From Streptosporangiales bacterium (lineage in GTDB: Bacteria > Actinomycetota > Actinomycetes > Streptosporangiales > WHST01), in contig WHTA01000063.1 in NCBI GenBank assembly GCA_009379825.1, forward strand, positions 1-32,911: a stretch of DNA of 32,911 nucleotides, in the 5' to 3' direction. The notes under the pieces were generated by a model. The model was not told where the DNA came from, made no database searches, and was given only the letters and a program-made list of their open reading frames with translations. Shown here one piece after another: positions 16,761 to 24,612 of the stretch; within the stretch, counting starts at the first letter, position 1; every line of letters starts with the position of its first letter. The position numbers and the translations under genes are program-made.

Positions 16761-17638
16761 GCCTCGCTCCCCTCGGTCAGCGGCAGCCGCGGGTCGACGG
16801 GCTGGTCCGTCCACGTCTCGCGGATCCACGCGTGCGCGGGGTCGTCGCAGATCAACCACACGCGCTCCGCCGCAGGACCGGCCATCACGTTCAGGTAGTA
16901 CAGGTCGTAACCGGGTACCGCCATCGACGGGCCGTGCCAACCGTGCGGCATGCAGACGGTGTCGCCGGTACGTACCTCGGCGAGCACGTCGATCGGCCGC
17001 TCGTCGGTGCCGTACACCCGCTGGTACGCCATGCCCTCCCGGCCGGCAGGCGCGTCCACCTCGAAGTAGTAGATCTCCTCGAGCTCCGACTCGACGCCCG
17101 GACGGTCCTCGTCGTGCTTGTGCGGTGGGTACGACGACCAGTTGCCGCCCGGCGTGAGCACCTCCACGGCGATCAGCTTGTCCGCCTCGAACACGTGCGC
17201 GGCACAGAAGTTGTTCACCTGCCTGCTGCAGTTGCCCGCACCGCGCAGCTCCACCGGCACGTCGGCCGCGGGCACGTACCTGACCGGCAGCCGGCGCTCA
17301 CACCTGGCCGCGGGCAGCGCCAGCCGGGCCGCACCGGCGGCGCTGATGGTGGCCTCCGCGTCCCTCGGCAGGTAGCAGAAGTCGCTGACCCCGGTGAACA
17401 CGGAGTCGCGGCCGGTCAGCTCGATCGTCTCGCCGTCGCATTCGACGGCGCAGCCGCCGGCCAGCGGCAGCACGACCATCTCCTCGTCGTGCGTGGCGAA
17501 CGTGTGCCGCTCACCGCCGGCCAGCTCGAGCACCCGCAAGCTGCTGTATCCCCAACCGGCGCGTTCCGGTGTCAGCTCCAGCCGCCACGGCCCGGCACTC
17601 AGCGAACCCGCGCGGTGGTGTCGCAGCTCGTCGGTCAC
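16757..17638 (-). CDS. iolB: 5-deoxy-glucuronate isomerase
   Basis: Converts 5-deoxy-glucuronate to 2-deoxy-5-keto-D-gluconate. The 293-aa protein has the duplicated cupin fold of the KduI/IolB family. The metal-site segment GGNWSSYPPHKHDED is followed by the conserved acidic ELEEIYYFEV and a later PHGWHGPS. The start is GTG 17638 with AGGAGGG (plus-strand 17646-17652) upstream. It is separated by 31 bases from the aldolase-like gene, the widest gap among the catabolic genes of this run, and its stop overlaps the iolD start. Confidence 0.96.
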   Translation of the reverse strand: MTDELRHHRAGSLSAGPWRLELTPERAGWGYSSLRVLELAGGERHTFATHDEEMVVLPLAGGCAVECDGETIELTGRDSVFTGVSDFCYLPRDAEATISAAGAARLALPAARCERRLPVRYVPAADVPVELRGAGNCSRQVNNFCAAHVFEADKLIAVEVLTPGGNWSSYPPHKHDEDRPGVESELEEIYYFEVDAPAGREGMAYQRVYGTDERPIDVLAEVRTGDTVCMPHGWHGPSMAVPGYDLYYLNVMAGPAAERVWLICDDPAHAWIRETWTDQPVDPRLPLTEGSEA

Positions 17639-17669
17639 TCGGTTTCCCTCCTACCCGGACGTTCCAGGA

Positions 17670-18557
17670 CTACAGCAGTCCGACGGCGGTGTCGACCGCT
17701 GCGGCGACATCGTCGTCCGCGGGATACAACAGCGACCGCCCGACCACCAGGCCACGCACGGTGGGTAGCTCGAGCGCGGCCGCCCAGCGCGCGTACACGA
17801 CGTCGGGGTCGTCGGTCACGTCGCCGCCGAGGATCAGCGCCGGTAGCGTCGCCGCCGCCATCACCCGTTCCATGTCCTCGACGACGGGCACCTTCAGCCA
17901 GGTATACGCCGACGTGGTGCCGAGCCCGGACGCGATGCCGAGCGCACGGGCCATCGCCTCGGGGGACAGGTCCGTGGTGAGCTGACCCGCGACCCGTCGC
18001 ATGAGGAACGGCTCCACCATGGCCATCAGCTGCCGCTGCGCGAGCCCGCTCACCGCCTGCGCCGAGGACTCGAGCAGCGCCGCCGTCGCGTGGTCGCCAG
18101 GGTCGATCCGGACGAGCATCTTGCCGCCGTCGAGACCGGCCCGCTCGACGCCGTCGACGTCGTACGCCGTGAACCTGTCGTCGATCTCGAAGGTGGCGCC
18201 GGACAGGCCGCCGCGGTTCATCGACCCGATCACCAGGTGGCCGTCGAGCGCGCCGAGCAACAGCAGGTCGTCGACGATGTCGGGAGTGGCGAGCACACCG
18301 TCGACGCCTGGCCGGCTCAACGCGACGAGCACCCGCTCCAGCAGGTCCTTGCGGTCGGCCATCGCCAGCGGCCGGTCACCCACCCGCAGGGCACCGCGCG
18401 CGGGGTGGTCGACGGCGACGATCAGCAGCCGACCGTTCGCGTCGACCAGGTTCCTGCGCTTCCTGTTGGCGGCCGCCTCGGCGATCGCCGCCGGCTCGTG
18501 GATGCGCCGCTCGACGAGCTCCCGCACGTCGACGGTGGGCACCTGCTCGGGGGTCAT
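17670..18557 (-). CDS. Aldolase-like (beta/alpha)8 protein of the iol cluster
   Basis: Protein of 295 aa related to the DeoC/FbaB-like class I aldolase fold found in actinobacterial inositol clusters (the Cgl0159-type family). Recognisable parts are LLIVAVDHPARGAL near residue 45, a mid-protein GLDGGKMLVRIDPGD that may hold the Schiff-base lysine, and LILGGDVTDDPD near the end. In the pathway the step after IolC is cleavage of 2-deoxy-5-keto-gluconate 6-phosphate to dihydroxyacetone phosphate and malonate semialdehyde. No IolJ-like class II aldolase is seen, so this protein is the natural candidate, by inference. Its ATG 18557 overlaps the iolC stop as ATGA. Confidence 0.8.
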   Translation of the reverse strand: MTPEQVPTVDVRELVERRIHEPAAIAEAAANRKRRNLVDANGRLLIVAVDHPARGALRVGDRPLAMADRKDLLERVLVALSRPGVDGVLATPDIVDDLLLLGALDGHLVIGSMNRGGLSGATFEIDDRFTAYDVDGVERAGLDGGKMLVRIDPGDHATAALLESSAQAVSGLAQRQLMAMVEPFLMRRVAGQLTTDLSPEAMARALGIASGLGTTSAYTWLKVPVVEDMERVMAAATLPALILGGDVTDDPDVVYARWAAALELPTVRGLVVGRSLLYPADDDVAAAVDTAVGLL

Positions 18558-19504
18558 CCGGACTCCCGCATCAGCTGCTCCACCTCTGCGGTGTCGGGCA
18601 TCGCGTCGGCACAGGCCAGCCGGGCGCTGACGTAGGCGCCCGCGGCGTTGCAGAACCGCATGGTCGTCGCCAGGTCCCAGCCGGCGAGCAGGCCGTGGCA
18701 CAGCGCACCGCCGAACGCGTCCCCGGCGCCGAGCCCGTTCACCACGTCGACCGGCACCGGCGGCACCTCGACCCGCTCGTCCCTGGTGGCCGCGAGCACG
18801 CCCTTGGGTCCCTGCTTCACGATCGCCAGCCGCGCACCGCGGTCGAGCAGCCGCTGGGCGGCCTCCTTCGGCTCCCTGCTGCCGACCGCAACCTCGATCT
18901 CGTCGAGGTTGCCCACGGCGACCGTCGCGTGCTCGATGGCCGCGCCGAACACCTCGCCCGCCTCGGCCCGCGACGGCCAGAACATCGGCCGGTAGTCGAG
19001 GTCGATGACCGTGTGGTCCCGGTGCTCGCGTGCCCGCAGCGCCTCGAGCGTCGCCGTACGGCTCGGCTCCTCGGACAGGCCCGTGCCCGTGACGGAGAAC
19101 AGCCGCGCCGCCCGTACGGCGTCGAGGTCGAGCTCCTCGGCGTGGATCTCGAGATCCGGCGCCTTCGGGTACCGGTAGAAGTACAGCGGGAAGCTGTCCG
19201 GCGGGAAGATCTCGCAGAACACCACGGGCGTCGGCAGGTGCGGTACTGCGGTGACGAACCTGTCGTCCACGCCGAAGCCACGCAGCGCCTCGTGGACGTA
19301 CACCCCGAACGGGTCGTCGCCGGTACGCGTGATCACCGCGCTGCGCAGGCCGTGCCTGGCCGCGGCCACGGCCACGTTCGTCGCGCTGCCACCGAGGAAC
19401 CTGCCGAACCGCTCCACGTGCTGCAGCGGGGTGCCGGTCTGCTCCGGGTACAGGTCGACGCCGACCCGGCCCATCGTCAGCACGTCGAAGGGTGTCTCGG
19501 TCAC
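18554..19504 (-). CDS. iolC: 5-dehydro-2-deoxygluconokinase
   Basis: PfkB/ribokinase-family kinase of 316 aa that phosphorylates 2-deoxy-5-keto-D-gluconate at position 6. N-terminal substrate-site elements are TMGRVGVDLYPEQ and FLGGSATNVAVAAARHG. The IolC-typical EIFPPDSFPLYFYR lies near residue 100, and NGLGAGDAFGGAL carries the catalytic aspartate and anion hole. The GTG start at 19504 overlaps the iolE stop as GTGA, and the stop overlaps the aldolase start. The tight packing argues for coupled translation of these steps. Confidence 0.94.
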   Translation of the reverse strand: MTETPFDVLTMGRVGVDLYPEQTGTPLQHVERFGRFLGGSATNVAVAAARHGLRSAVITRTGDDPFGVYVHEALRGFGVDDRFVTAVPHLPTPVVFCEIFPPDSFPLYFYRYPKAPDLEIHAEELDLDAVRAARLFSVTGTGLSEEPSRTATLEALRAREHRDHTVIDLDYRPMFWPSRAEAGEVFGAAIEHATVAVGNLDEIEVAVGSREPKEAAQRLLDRGARLAIVKQGPKGVLAATRDERVEVPPVPVDVVNGLGAGDAFGGALCHGLLAGWDLATTMRFCNAAGAYVSARLACADAMPDTAEVEQLMRESG

Positions 19505-20391
19505 CTTCCCGCCCCCGCCCACAGCTCGGCCAGGTACGCCATGCTCGCCGCCACGTCGGCGCGCGGCCCACCGTCCGCCGCCGGCTCGGCGTCGAGTATG
19601 CAGTCTTGTTCGAGCACGTACCACCCCGTGTACCCGACCGAGTCGAGCAGCCGGACGATCGCCGCCACGTCCACGTCGCCGTCCCCCAGCGGCGCGTAGA
19701 TGCCCTGGCGCACGGCGTCCTGGTAGCCGAGCTCGCCGGCGCGCAGCCGGTCGACGACGGTGCTGCGTACGTCCTTGAGGTGCAGGTGGCCGATGCGCTC
19801 GGGTGCGCTGCGGCACAGCTCGACGGGGTCGACGCCGCCGGCGAACAGGTGACCGGTGTCCAGGCACAGCGGCAGCGCCGACGAGTCGAGCACCCTGGCG
19901 ACCTCGGCCGGCCCCTCGACCACGGTGCCGAGGTGCGGGTGCAATGTCGCCGCGATCCCGCGGTCGGCGGCGCGCGCGGCGATCTCGTCCACCCGCGCGA
20001 AGAGCGTGCGCCACTGCTGTGCACTCAACGCCACCGTGTCGTCGTAGCCGGCCGCGCCGGTCGCCGCGGCGAGCACCACGGTGTCGGCGCCGGCGGCCTG
20101 GAATGCAGTCAGCTCGGCTTCCACGGTGGGCATGGGGTCGGTGTCCGCGTCGTGCAGCACCAGGGCGAGGAACCCGCCGACGGCGCCGATGCCGTGCCCG
20201 CGCAGCGTCGCGGCGCGCAGCTCCGGCTGCTCGGGCAGGAAGCCCGGCGGCCCGAACTCGGTCGCGGCCACGTCCATCTCGGCCATCTCGCGCAACACGC
20301 GGCCGGGGCTCATCTGGTGTCCCCAGCCGGGCACCTCGCAGACTCCCCAGGAGATCGGCGCCGCGGCCAGCCGATGCGCACCCGCCGTCAT
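19501..20391 (-). CDS. iolE: Inosose dehydratase-like TIM-barrel protein
   Basis: Sugar phosphate isomerase/epimerase-fold protein of 296 aa. The start APISWGVCEVPGWG closely recalls IolE, which dehydrates scyllo-inosose to the trihydroxycyclohexane-dione used by IolD. Metal-site residues are expected in the ATEFGPPG, GIAATLHPHLGTVVEG, LCLDTGHLFAGG and GHLHLKDVR segments, all of which are present. The ATG at 20391 overlaps the dehydrogenase stop and the end overlaps the iolC start. The order iolG-iolE-iolC fits sequential catabolism. An epimerase role is possible but less likely. Confidence 0.88.
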   Translation of the reverse strand: MTAGAHRLAAAPISWGVCEVPGWGHQMSPGRVLREMAEMDVAATEFGPPGFLPEQPELRAATLRGHGIGAVGGFLALVLHDADTDPMPTVEAELTAFQAAGADTVVLAAATGAAGYDDTVALSAQQWRTLFARVDEIAARAADRGIAATLHPHLGTVVEGPAEVARVLDSSALPLCLDTGHLFAGGVDPVELCRSAPERIGHLHLKDVRSTVVDRLRAGELGYQDAVRQGIYAPLGDGDVDVAAIVRLLDSVGYTGWYVLEQDCILDAEPAADGGPRADVAASMAYLAELWAGAGR

Positions 20392-21410
20392 CGCCGCACC
20401 TCCGCCACCTGCACGGGACGCCTCTCCGCCTTGGACAACTCGCACGCCTCGGCCACGTAGAACGCCTCGAGCGCCTCGCGCGGTGTGCAGACCCCGTCCG
20501 GCACGCCGTCGCCGACGCCCCGGGTCAACAGCTCGGTGAACGCGGTGACCTCGGCCAGGTACGCGCGCTCGAAGCGGACGGCGAAGTGCGGGGAAGCCGG
20601 CCCCGCCGGCCATCCGACACCGGACTCCGCCGAGCGCAGCGGCACCGTGTCGTCGAGGCCGACCACGACGCTCCCCCGCTCCCCGAGCAGCTCCATCCGC
20701 ACGTCGTAGCCGGCCGCGTTGTACCGGGTGCCGGAGAACAGCGCGATCGTGTCGTCGTCCAGGGTGATCATCGCCGCACCCGTGTCCACGTCGCCGTAGT
20801 CACGGAAGTAGCTGGCGCCGCGGTTCGCGCCGCTTGCGTACACCTCGACGATCTCCCTGCCAGTGACCCAGCGGATCGCGTCGAAGTCGTGTACGCCGCA
20901 GTCGCGGAACAGCCCGCCGGACGCGGCGACGTACTCCGGCTGCGGCGGCGCCGGGTCGAGCGTGGTCGACCGGATCGTGTGTACGAACCCGAGATCGCCG
21001 GCACGTACGGCCGCACGCGCCGCCACGTGCCCGGGGTCGAACCGCCGCTGGAACCCGACCTGCACGAGCGCGCCCGCACGCTCGACGACGTCCACCACCT
21101 CGCGGGTGCCGGCGACGTCCACCGCCACCGGTTTCTCACAGAAGACGGGAATCTGCGCGTCCACAGCGCGCAACACCAGCTCGGCGTGGACGTCGGTCGC
21201 CGCCGCGACGACGAGCCCGTCCATGCCACGCTCGAATAGGTCGTCGACCCGCGGCGTGGCGTGCACGGTCGAGCCGAGTCGGTCGGCCAGCTGCTGTGCA
21301 CGGGCTGTGTCGGCGTCGGCGATCACCAACGCGTCGACGCCGGGCAGCGCGGCGAGGGTCGCCGCGTGCATCGAGCCGATCCGTCCGGCCCCGGCCAGGC
21401 CCAGCTTCAT
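20388..21410 (-). CDS. iolG: Gfo/Idh/MocA oxidoreductase, probable inositol 2-dehydrogenase
   Basis: NAD(P)-dependent dehydrogenase of 340 aa. The Rossmann fold opens with KLGLAGAGRIGSMHAATLA, and the family motif is FCEKPVAVD. The catalytic Asp/His pair lies in GGLFRDCGVHDFDAIRW. As the first gene of the iol operon it most likely oxidises myo-inositol (or scyllo/chiro isomers) to the inosose. Two ATG codons are possible: 21416 touches the GGAGG directly, while 21410 leaves about 6 bases, so 21410 is preferred. It is divergent from gntR. The isomer preference cannot be read from the sequence. Confidence 0.88.
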   Translation of the reverse strand: MKLGLAGAGRIGSMHAATLAALPGVDALVIADADTARAQQLADRLGSTVHATPRVDDLFERGMDGLVVAAATDVHAELVLRAVDAQIPVFCEKPVAVDVAGTREVVDVVERAGALVQVGFQRRFDPGHVAARAAVRAGDLGFVHTIRSTTLDPAPPQPEYVAASGGLFRDCGVHDFDAIRWVTGREIVEVYASGANRGASYFRDYGDVDTGAAMITLDDDTIALFSGTRYNAAGYDVRMELLGERGSVVVGLDDTVPLRSAESGVGWPAGPASPHFAVRFERAYLAEVTAFTELLTRGVGDGVPDGVCTPREALEAFYVAEACELSKAERRPVQVAEVRR

Positions 21411-21459
21411 CGCCATCCTCCGTCGGTTCGCGGTCGCACGGCACAAGTCCGTCCACCGC

Positions 21460-21488
21460 ATCCTCCGGGCAGACGAACACCGTGTCAA
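21460..21488 (-). promoter_or_regulatory. Promoter of the iol operon
   Basis: On the minus strand TTGACA (21488-21483) and GAGGAT (21465-21460) are separated by 17 bases. Predicted transcription start near 21453 gives a leader of about 40 bases before iolG. A palindromic GntR-type site lies immediately upstream of the -35. Confidence 0.65.
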
Positions 21489-21492
21489 CACT

Positions 21493-21504
21493 TTGTCCAG
21501 ACAT
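21493..21504. promoter_or_regulatory. Probable GntR-type operator
   Basis: TTGTCCAGACAT has TGTC/GACA arms around two bases, the pattern often bound by actinobacterial GntR/HutC regulators. It sits 5 bases from the iol -35 and upstream of gntR, so one bound dimer could control both directions. Binding by the adjacent regulator is inferred. Confidence 0.55.
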
Positions 21505-21532
21505 ACTGACGTAACCGATTCTGGCGTAGACT
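21504..21532 (+). promoter_or_regulatory. Possible gntR promoter
   Basis: TAGACT (21527-21532) is a fair -10 with a weak TACTGA (21504-21509) 17 bases upstream. The leader would be short, about 23 bases, and would contain the AGGAGG site. Confidence 0.3.
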
Positions 21533-21561
21533 TGCCGGACGGCCATCGGCAGGAGGTTCGG

Positions 21562-22299
21562 TTGAGCGAGCTGACCGTCACGGTCGACAGGTCCAGCCCT
21601 GTCCCGCTCTACTATCAGGTGGCGCAGCAGTTCGAGCGCGCCATCCGGTCGGGCATGCTCCAACCGGGCACCCGGCTGGACAACGAGATCGAGCTGGCCG
21701 GCCGGCTCGGCCTGTCGCGCCCGACGATCAGGCAGGCCATCGGCTACCTCGTCGACCAGGGTCTGATCGTACGCAAGCGCGGCGTGGGCACCCAGGTGGT
21801 GCACAGCCAGGTCCGCCGGCCGCTGGAGCTGACCAGCCTCTACGACGACCTGGCCGGCGCAGAGGCGGCACCCACCACTACCGTGCGTGCGCTCGGTGAG
21901 CAGGACGCCGACGAGGAGGTCGCCGCGGCGCTCGAGGTGCCGGTCGGCACGCCGGTGGTCCACGTGCAGCGGATCCGGTTCGCCGCCGGCGAGCCGCTGG
22001 CCCTGATGACCAACTTCCTCCCCGTCGGCCTGCTCGAGCTCTCCGAGGCGAGCCTGCAGCAGTCCGGGCTCTACCAGCTGTTCCGCGACCACGGCATCCA
22101 CCTGCACCTGGCGAAGCAGCGCGTCGGCGCCCGCACCGCCACCGCAGGCGAGGCCCGTGACCTGGACGAGCGCCGCGGCGCCGCGCTGCTCACCATGAGC
22201 CGGGTGGCGTACGACACCACAGGCAGGCCGGTGGAGTACGGCACACACCTCTACCGCTCCTCGCGCTACTCGTTCGAGCTGACGCTGGTGGAACGCTGA
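21562..22299 (+). CDS. GntR family (HutC/UTRA) transcriptional regulator
   Basis: Regulator of 245 aa. The N-terminal winged helix (residues about 10-75) includes VPLYYQVAQQFERAI, PGTRLDNEIELAGRLGLSR and PTIRQAIGYL, typical of GntR proteins. The remainder is a UTRA ligand domain, ending YGTHLYRSSRYSFEL. The TTG start is decided by AGGAGG at 21551-21556, five bases upstream; no better start exists before the HTH. It is divergent from the nine-gene iol operon and faces a palindromic operator, so it most likely represses that operon and responds to inositol or an intermediate, by analogy with other iol repressors. Confidence 0.92.
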   Translation: MSELTVTVDRSSPVPLYYQVAQQFERAIRSGMLQPGTRLDNEIELAGRLGLSRPTIRQAIGYLVDQGLIVRKRGVGTQVVHSQVRRPLELTSLYDDLAGAEAAPTTTVRALGEQDADEEVAAALEVPVGTPVVHVQRIRFAAGEPLALMTNFLPVGLLELSEASLQQSGLYQLFRDHGIHLHLAKQRVGARTATAGEARDLDERRGAALLTMSRVAYDTTGRPVEYGTHLYRSSRYSFELTLVER

Positions 22300-22305
22300 C
22301 CGCCG

Positions 22306-23121
22306 ATGCCGCACGTAGCCATCCCCGTACACCCGGCCCTGCGGCCGTTCGTCGCGTCGATCGGCTACTACGAGGGCACCTTCGGCCACACCAGGGAACG
22401 GGTGCTCCCGACCGGCAGCCAGCAGCTGATGGTCAACCTGACCGACGACGTGATGGGCACGTGGCGACCAGACGGGCCCAGGCAGATCGGCGGGGCCGGC
22501 CTGGTCGGCACCGCGACCGGGCCGGTCGATGTCGACCCAGGCCACCAGCGGCAGACGCTCTTCGTCGCGTTCCGGCCCGGCGGCGGGCGTCCGTTCGTTC
22601 CGTTCCCCGCGGCCGAGTCCACCGACGAGCTGGTCGAGCTGCAGCAGGTGTGGGGACGGGCCGGCGGCGTGCTCAGGGAGCGGCTGCTCGCGCAGCCCAC
22701 CCCAGAGGCGAAGCTTGAGGTGCTCGCCGCGCACCTGCTCGCCCACGCGCAGCGGCCGTTGCAGCCGGACCCTTCGGTCGGGTACGCGTGCGCGGCGCTC
22801 GACCGTGGCATGGCCGTGCATGAGGTCGTCGACCGGCTCGGGGTCACCCCGAAGCGGCTGATCCGCACCTTCCACGAGCACGTCGGGGTGGGGCCGAAGC
22901 AGTTCGCCAGGATCCGCAGGCTGCAGCGCGTGCTGCGCGCCGTACCGCACGACCGTCCCGTCGACTGGGCGGCGCTCGCCGTACGGCAAGGCTACGCCGA
23001 CCAGTCCCACCTGATCCACGAGTTCCGCGACCTCACCGGCATCACGCCCGGCAGGTACCGGGCACGGTCGCCCGGGGAGCGCAACCACGTCGTGCTCGGC
23101 CGAGAGCTGACCCGCGGGTAA
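22306..23121 (+). CDS. AraC family transcriptional regulator
   Basis: Regulator of 271 aa. The N-terminal region (HPALRPFVASIGYYEG, then RERVLPTGSQQLMVNL) matches the small sensor domain (DUF6597-like) often found before AraC modules. The C-terminal double HTH includes AVHEVVDRLGVTPKRLIRTFHEHVG and the second helix pair AVRQGYADQSHLIHEFRDLTGITPG. It begins 6 bases after the gntR stop with no clear ribosome site of its own, so it is probably translated with gntR. Such proteins frequently sit beside VOC or glyoxalase-type genes, as here. Its ligand is unknown and it need not be part of inositol control. Confidence 0.88.
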   Translation: MPHVAIPVHPALRPFVASIGYYEGTFGHTRERVLPTGSQQLMVNLTDDVMGTWRPDGPRQIGGAGLVGTATGPVDVDPGHQRQTLFVAFRPGGGRPFVPFPAAESTDELVELQQVWGRAGGVLRERLLAQPTPEAKLEVLAAHLLAHAQRPLQPDPSVGYACAALDRGMAVHEVVDRLGVTPKRLIRTFHEHVGVGPKQFARIRRLQRVLRAVPHDRPVDWAALAVRQGYADQSHLIHEFRDLTGITPGRYRARSPGERNHVVLGRELTRG

Positions 23122-23156
23122 TTTTCTGCAATCCACCACGCCGGCCGGCCGGCACC

Positions 23157-23546
23157 ATGGTGGACATGACAACGACCTTGCAACCACGACTGATCGTCTC
23201 CGACGCCGCCAAGGCCCTCGCGTTCTACGCCGACGCGCTCGGCGCGGAGGTACACAGCAAGCACACCGACGACGACGGCCTGATCGTGAACGCCGACCTC
23301 ACGGTAGCCGGTGCACCGTTCACGGTGAAGGACGAGACCCCTGGGACCACGGACCTCAGCCCCACGTCGTTCGGCGGCACACCGGTACTCCTCCGCCTCA
23401 CGGTGCCCGACGTGGACGCCCTAGGCGCCCGGATGGAACGAGCCGGGGCCACCGTCGTCTTCCCCATCAGCGACCACCCCTACGGCCGGATGGGCCGCTT
23501 CACCGACCCGTACGGCCACATCTGGATGCTCTCGCAGTCCGACTGA
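23157..23546 (+). CDS. VOC family protein (PhnB/glyoxalase-like)
   Basis: Small metal-binding fold protein of about 129 aa with the paired beta-alpha-beta-beta-beta modules of the vicinal oxygen chelate family: LIVSDAAKALAFYADALGAE at the start, RLTVPDVDALGARMERAG in the middle and GRFTDPYGHIWMLS at the end. Members range from glyoxalases and dioxygenases to resistance proteins; the final DPYGHIW is typical of PhnB-like ones. ATG 23157 or ATG 23166 could be used; neither has a strong ribosome site. It lies 35 bases after the AraC-type gene and ends 5 bases from the convergent glucokinase gene. Confidence 0.85.
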   Translation: MVDMTTTLQPRLIVSDAAKALAFYADALGAEVHSKHTDDDGLIVNADLTVAGAPFTVKDETPGTTDLSPTSFGGTPVLLRLTVPDVDALGARMERAGATVVFPISDHPYGRMGRFTDPYGHIWMLSQSD

Positions 23547-23551
23547 CCGCC

Positions 23552-24577
23552 CTACGCGGACGGGGCCGGGCGCGTGGCCAGGCGCTTGCTGGCCATCCGG
23601 CGGCGGGCGCGCCTGATGATGCTGCGCGACTCCCTGGCCAGGTCGGCGGCGCCGATCAGGCCGGCGTCGTTGCCGAGCTGTGCCTCTACGATGCGCGGCT
23701 CGGGGCGGAAGCCCCGGCCGGTCAGCGAGCGGCGGAACGTCTCCCTGGCCGGGCCGAGCAGCAGCTCGCCGGCCTCGGAGACGCCGCCGCCGATGACGAA
23801 GCAGCTCGGGTCGAACGCGGCGGCGAGGTTCGCCAGGCCCGAGCCGAGCCACCGGCCGATCTCGTCGAACAGCTCGACGGCGGTCGGGTCGCCGTCCTTC
23901 GCCGCCTCGGTCACCACCGGGCCTGTGATCGCCCGTACGTCGCCTTCGGCGCGCTCGAGCAGGCTCTGCGCCACCGGCGAGCCGGCCGCCGCGAGCTCCC
24001 TGGCCTCCCGCAGCAGCGCGTTGCCGCTGGCGTACTGCTCCCAGCACCCGCGGTTGCCGCACTCGCAACGGTGCCCGCCGGGCACCATGGTCATGTGGCC
24101 GAACTCACCGGCGATGCCGAACCGGCCACGCTGTACGACGCCGTTGGTGATCACCGCGCCGCCGATGCCCGTGCCGAGGTTGACGCACAGCAGGTGCGTC
24201 TCCCCGACCGCGGCGCCGAACCGCCACTCCGCCCACGCGGACGCGTTCGCGTCGTTCTCCACGACCACCGGCAGGCTCAGCCGCCGTTCGACCCCCGCCC
24301 GCAGCGGCTCGTGCCGCCACGCGAGGTGCGGGGCGAACAGCACCGCGGAACGGTTCGCGTCGACGAACCCGGCCGCACCGATGCCCACCCCCGCGACGTC
24401 GTGGTCCGCGGACAGCGCGGTCACGACGTCGGCGATGGTGTCCTCGGTGTCGTGCGGGTTCTTGCCCGGGGTGTCACGGCGTTGCCTGGCCAGGATGCGA
24501 CCATCGGCGTCCACGACGCCGCCGGCGACCTTCGTGCCGCCGATGTCGATGCCGATGGTCAGCAACCGGCTCGCCAT
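23552..24577 (-). CDS. glkA: ROK family glucokinase
   Basis: Cytoplasmic ATP-dependent glucose kinase, 341 aa from ATG 24577. The N-terminal phosphate loop is IGIDIGGTKVAGG, the catalytic aspartate sits in VVENDANASAW, and the ROK zinc site is HRCECGNRGCWEQYASG. The resemblance to Streptomyces GlkA, which also governs carbon catabolite repression, is strong along the whole length. An alternative ATG at 24613 overlaps the stop of the upstream gene as ATGA and would add 12 residues (MRDTADRKRRGV); translational coupling makes this credible, but family members begin close to the TIGIDIGG strand. It is the last gene of a four-gene minus-strand group. Confidence 0.93.
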   Translation of the reverse strand: MASRLLTIGIDIGGTKVAGGVVDADGRILARQRRDTPGKNPHDTEDTIADVVTALSADHDVAGVGIGAAGFVDANRSAVLFAPHLAWRHEPLRAGVERRLSLPVVVENDANASAWAEWRFGAAVGETHLLCVNLGTGIGGAVITNGVVQRGRFGIAGEFGHMTMVPGGHRCECGNRGCWEQYASGNALLREARELAAAGSPVAQSLLERAEGDVRAITGPVVTEAAKDGDPTAVELFDEIGRWLGSGLANLAAAFDPSCFVIGGGVSEAGELLLGPARETFRRSLTGRGFRPEPRIVEAQLGNDAGLIGAADLARESRSIIRRARRRMASKRLATRPAPSA

Positions 24578-24612
24578 GACCCCCCGGCGCTTGCGGTCCG
24601 CGGTGTCACGCA

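Noticed and set aside
14622-16898. Plus-strand 758-codon open frame
   Set aside because: Entirely antisense to iolD, which has full motifs and length; the open frame is a GC-bias effect.
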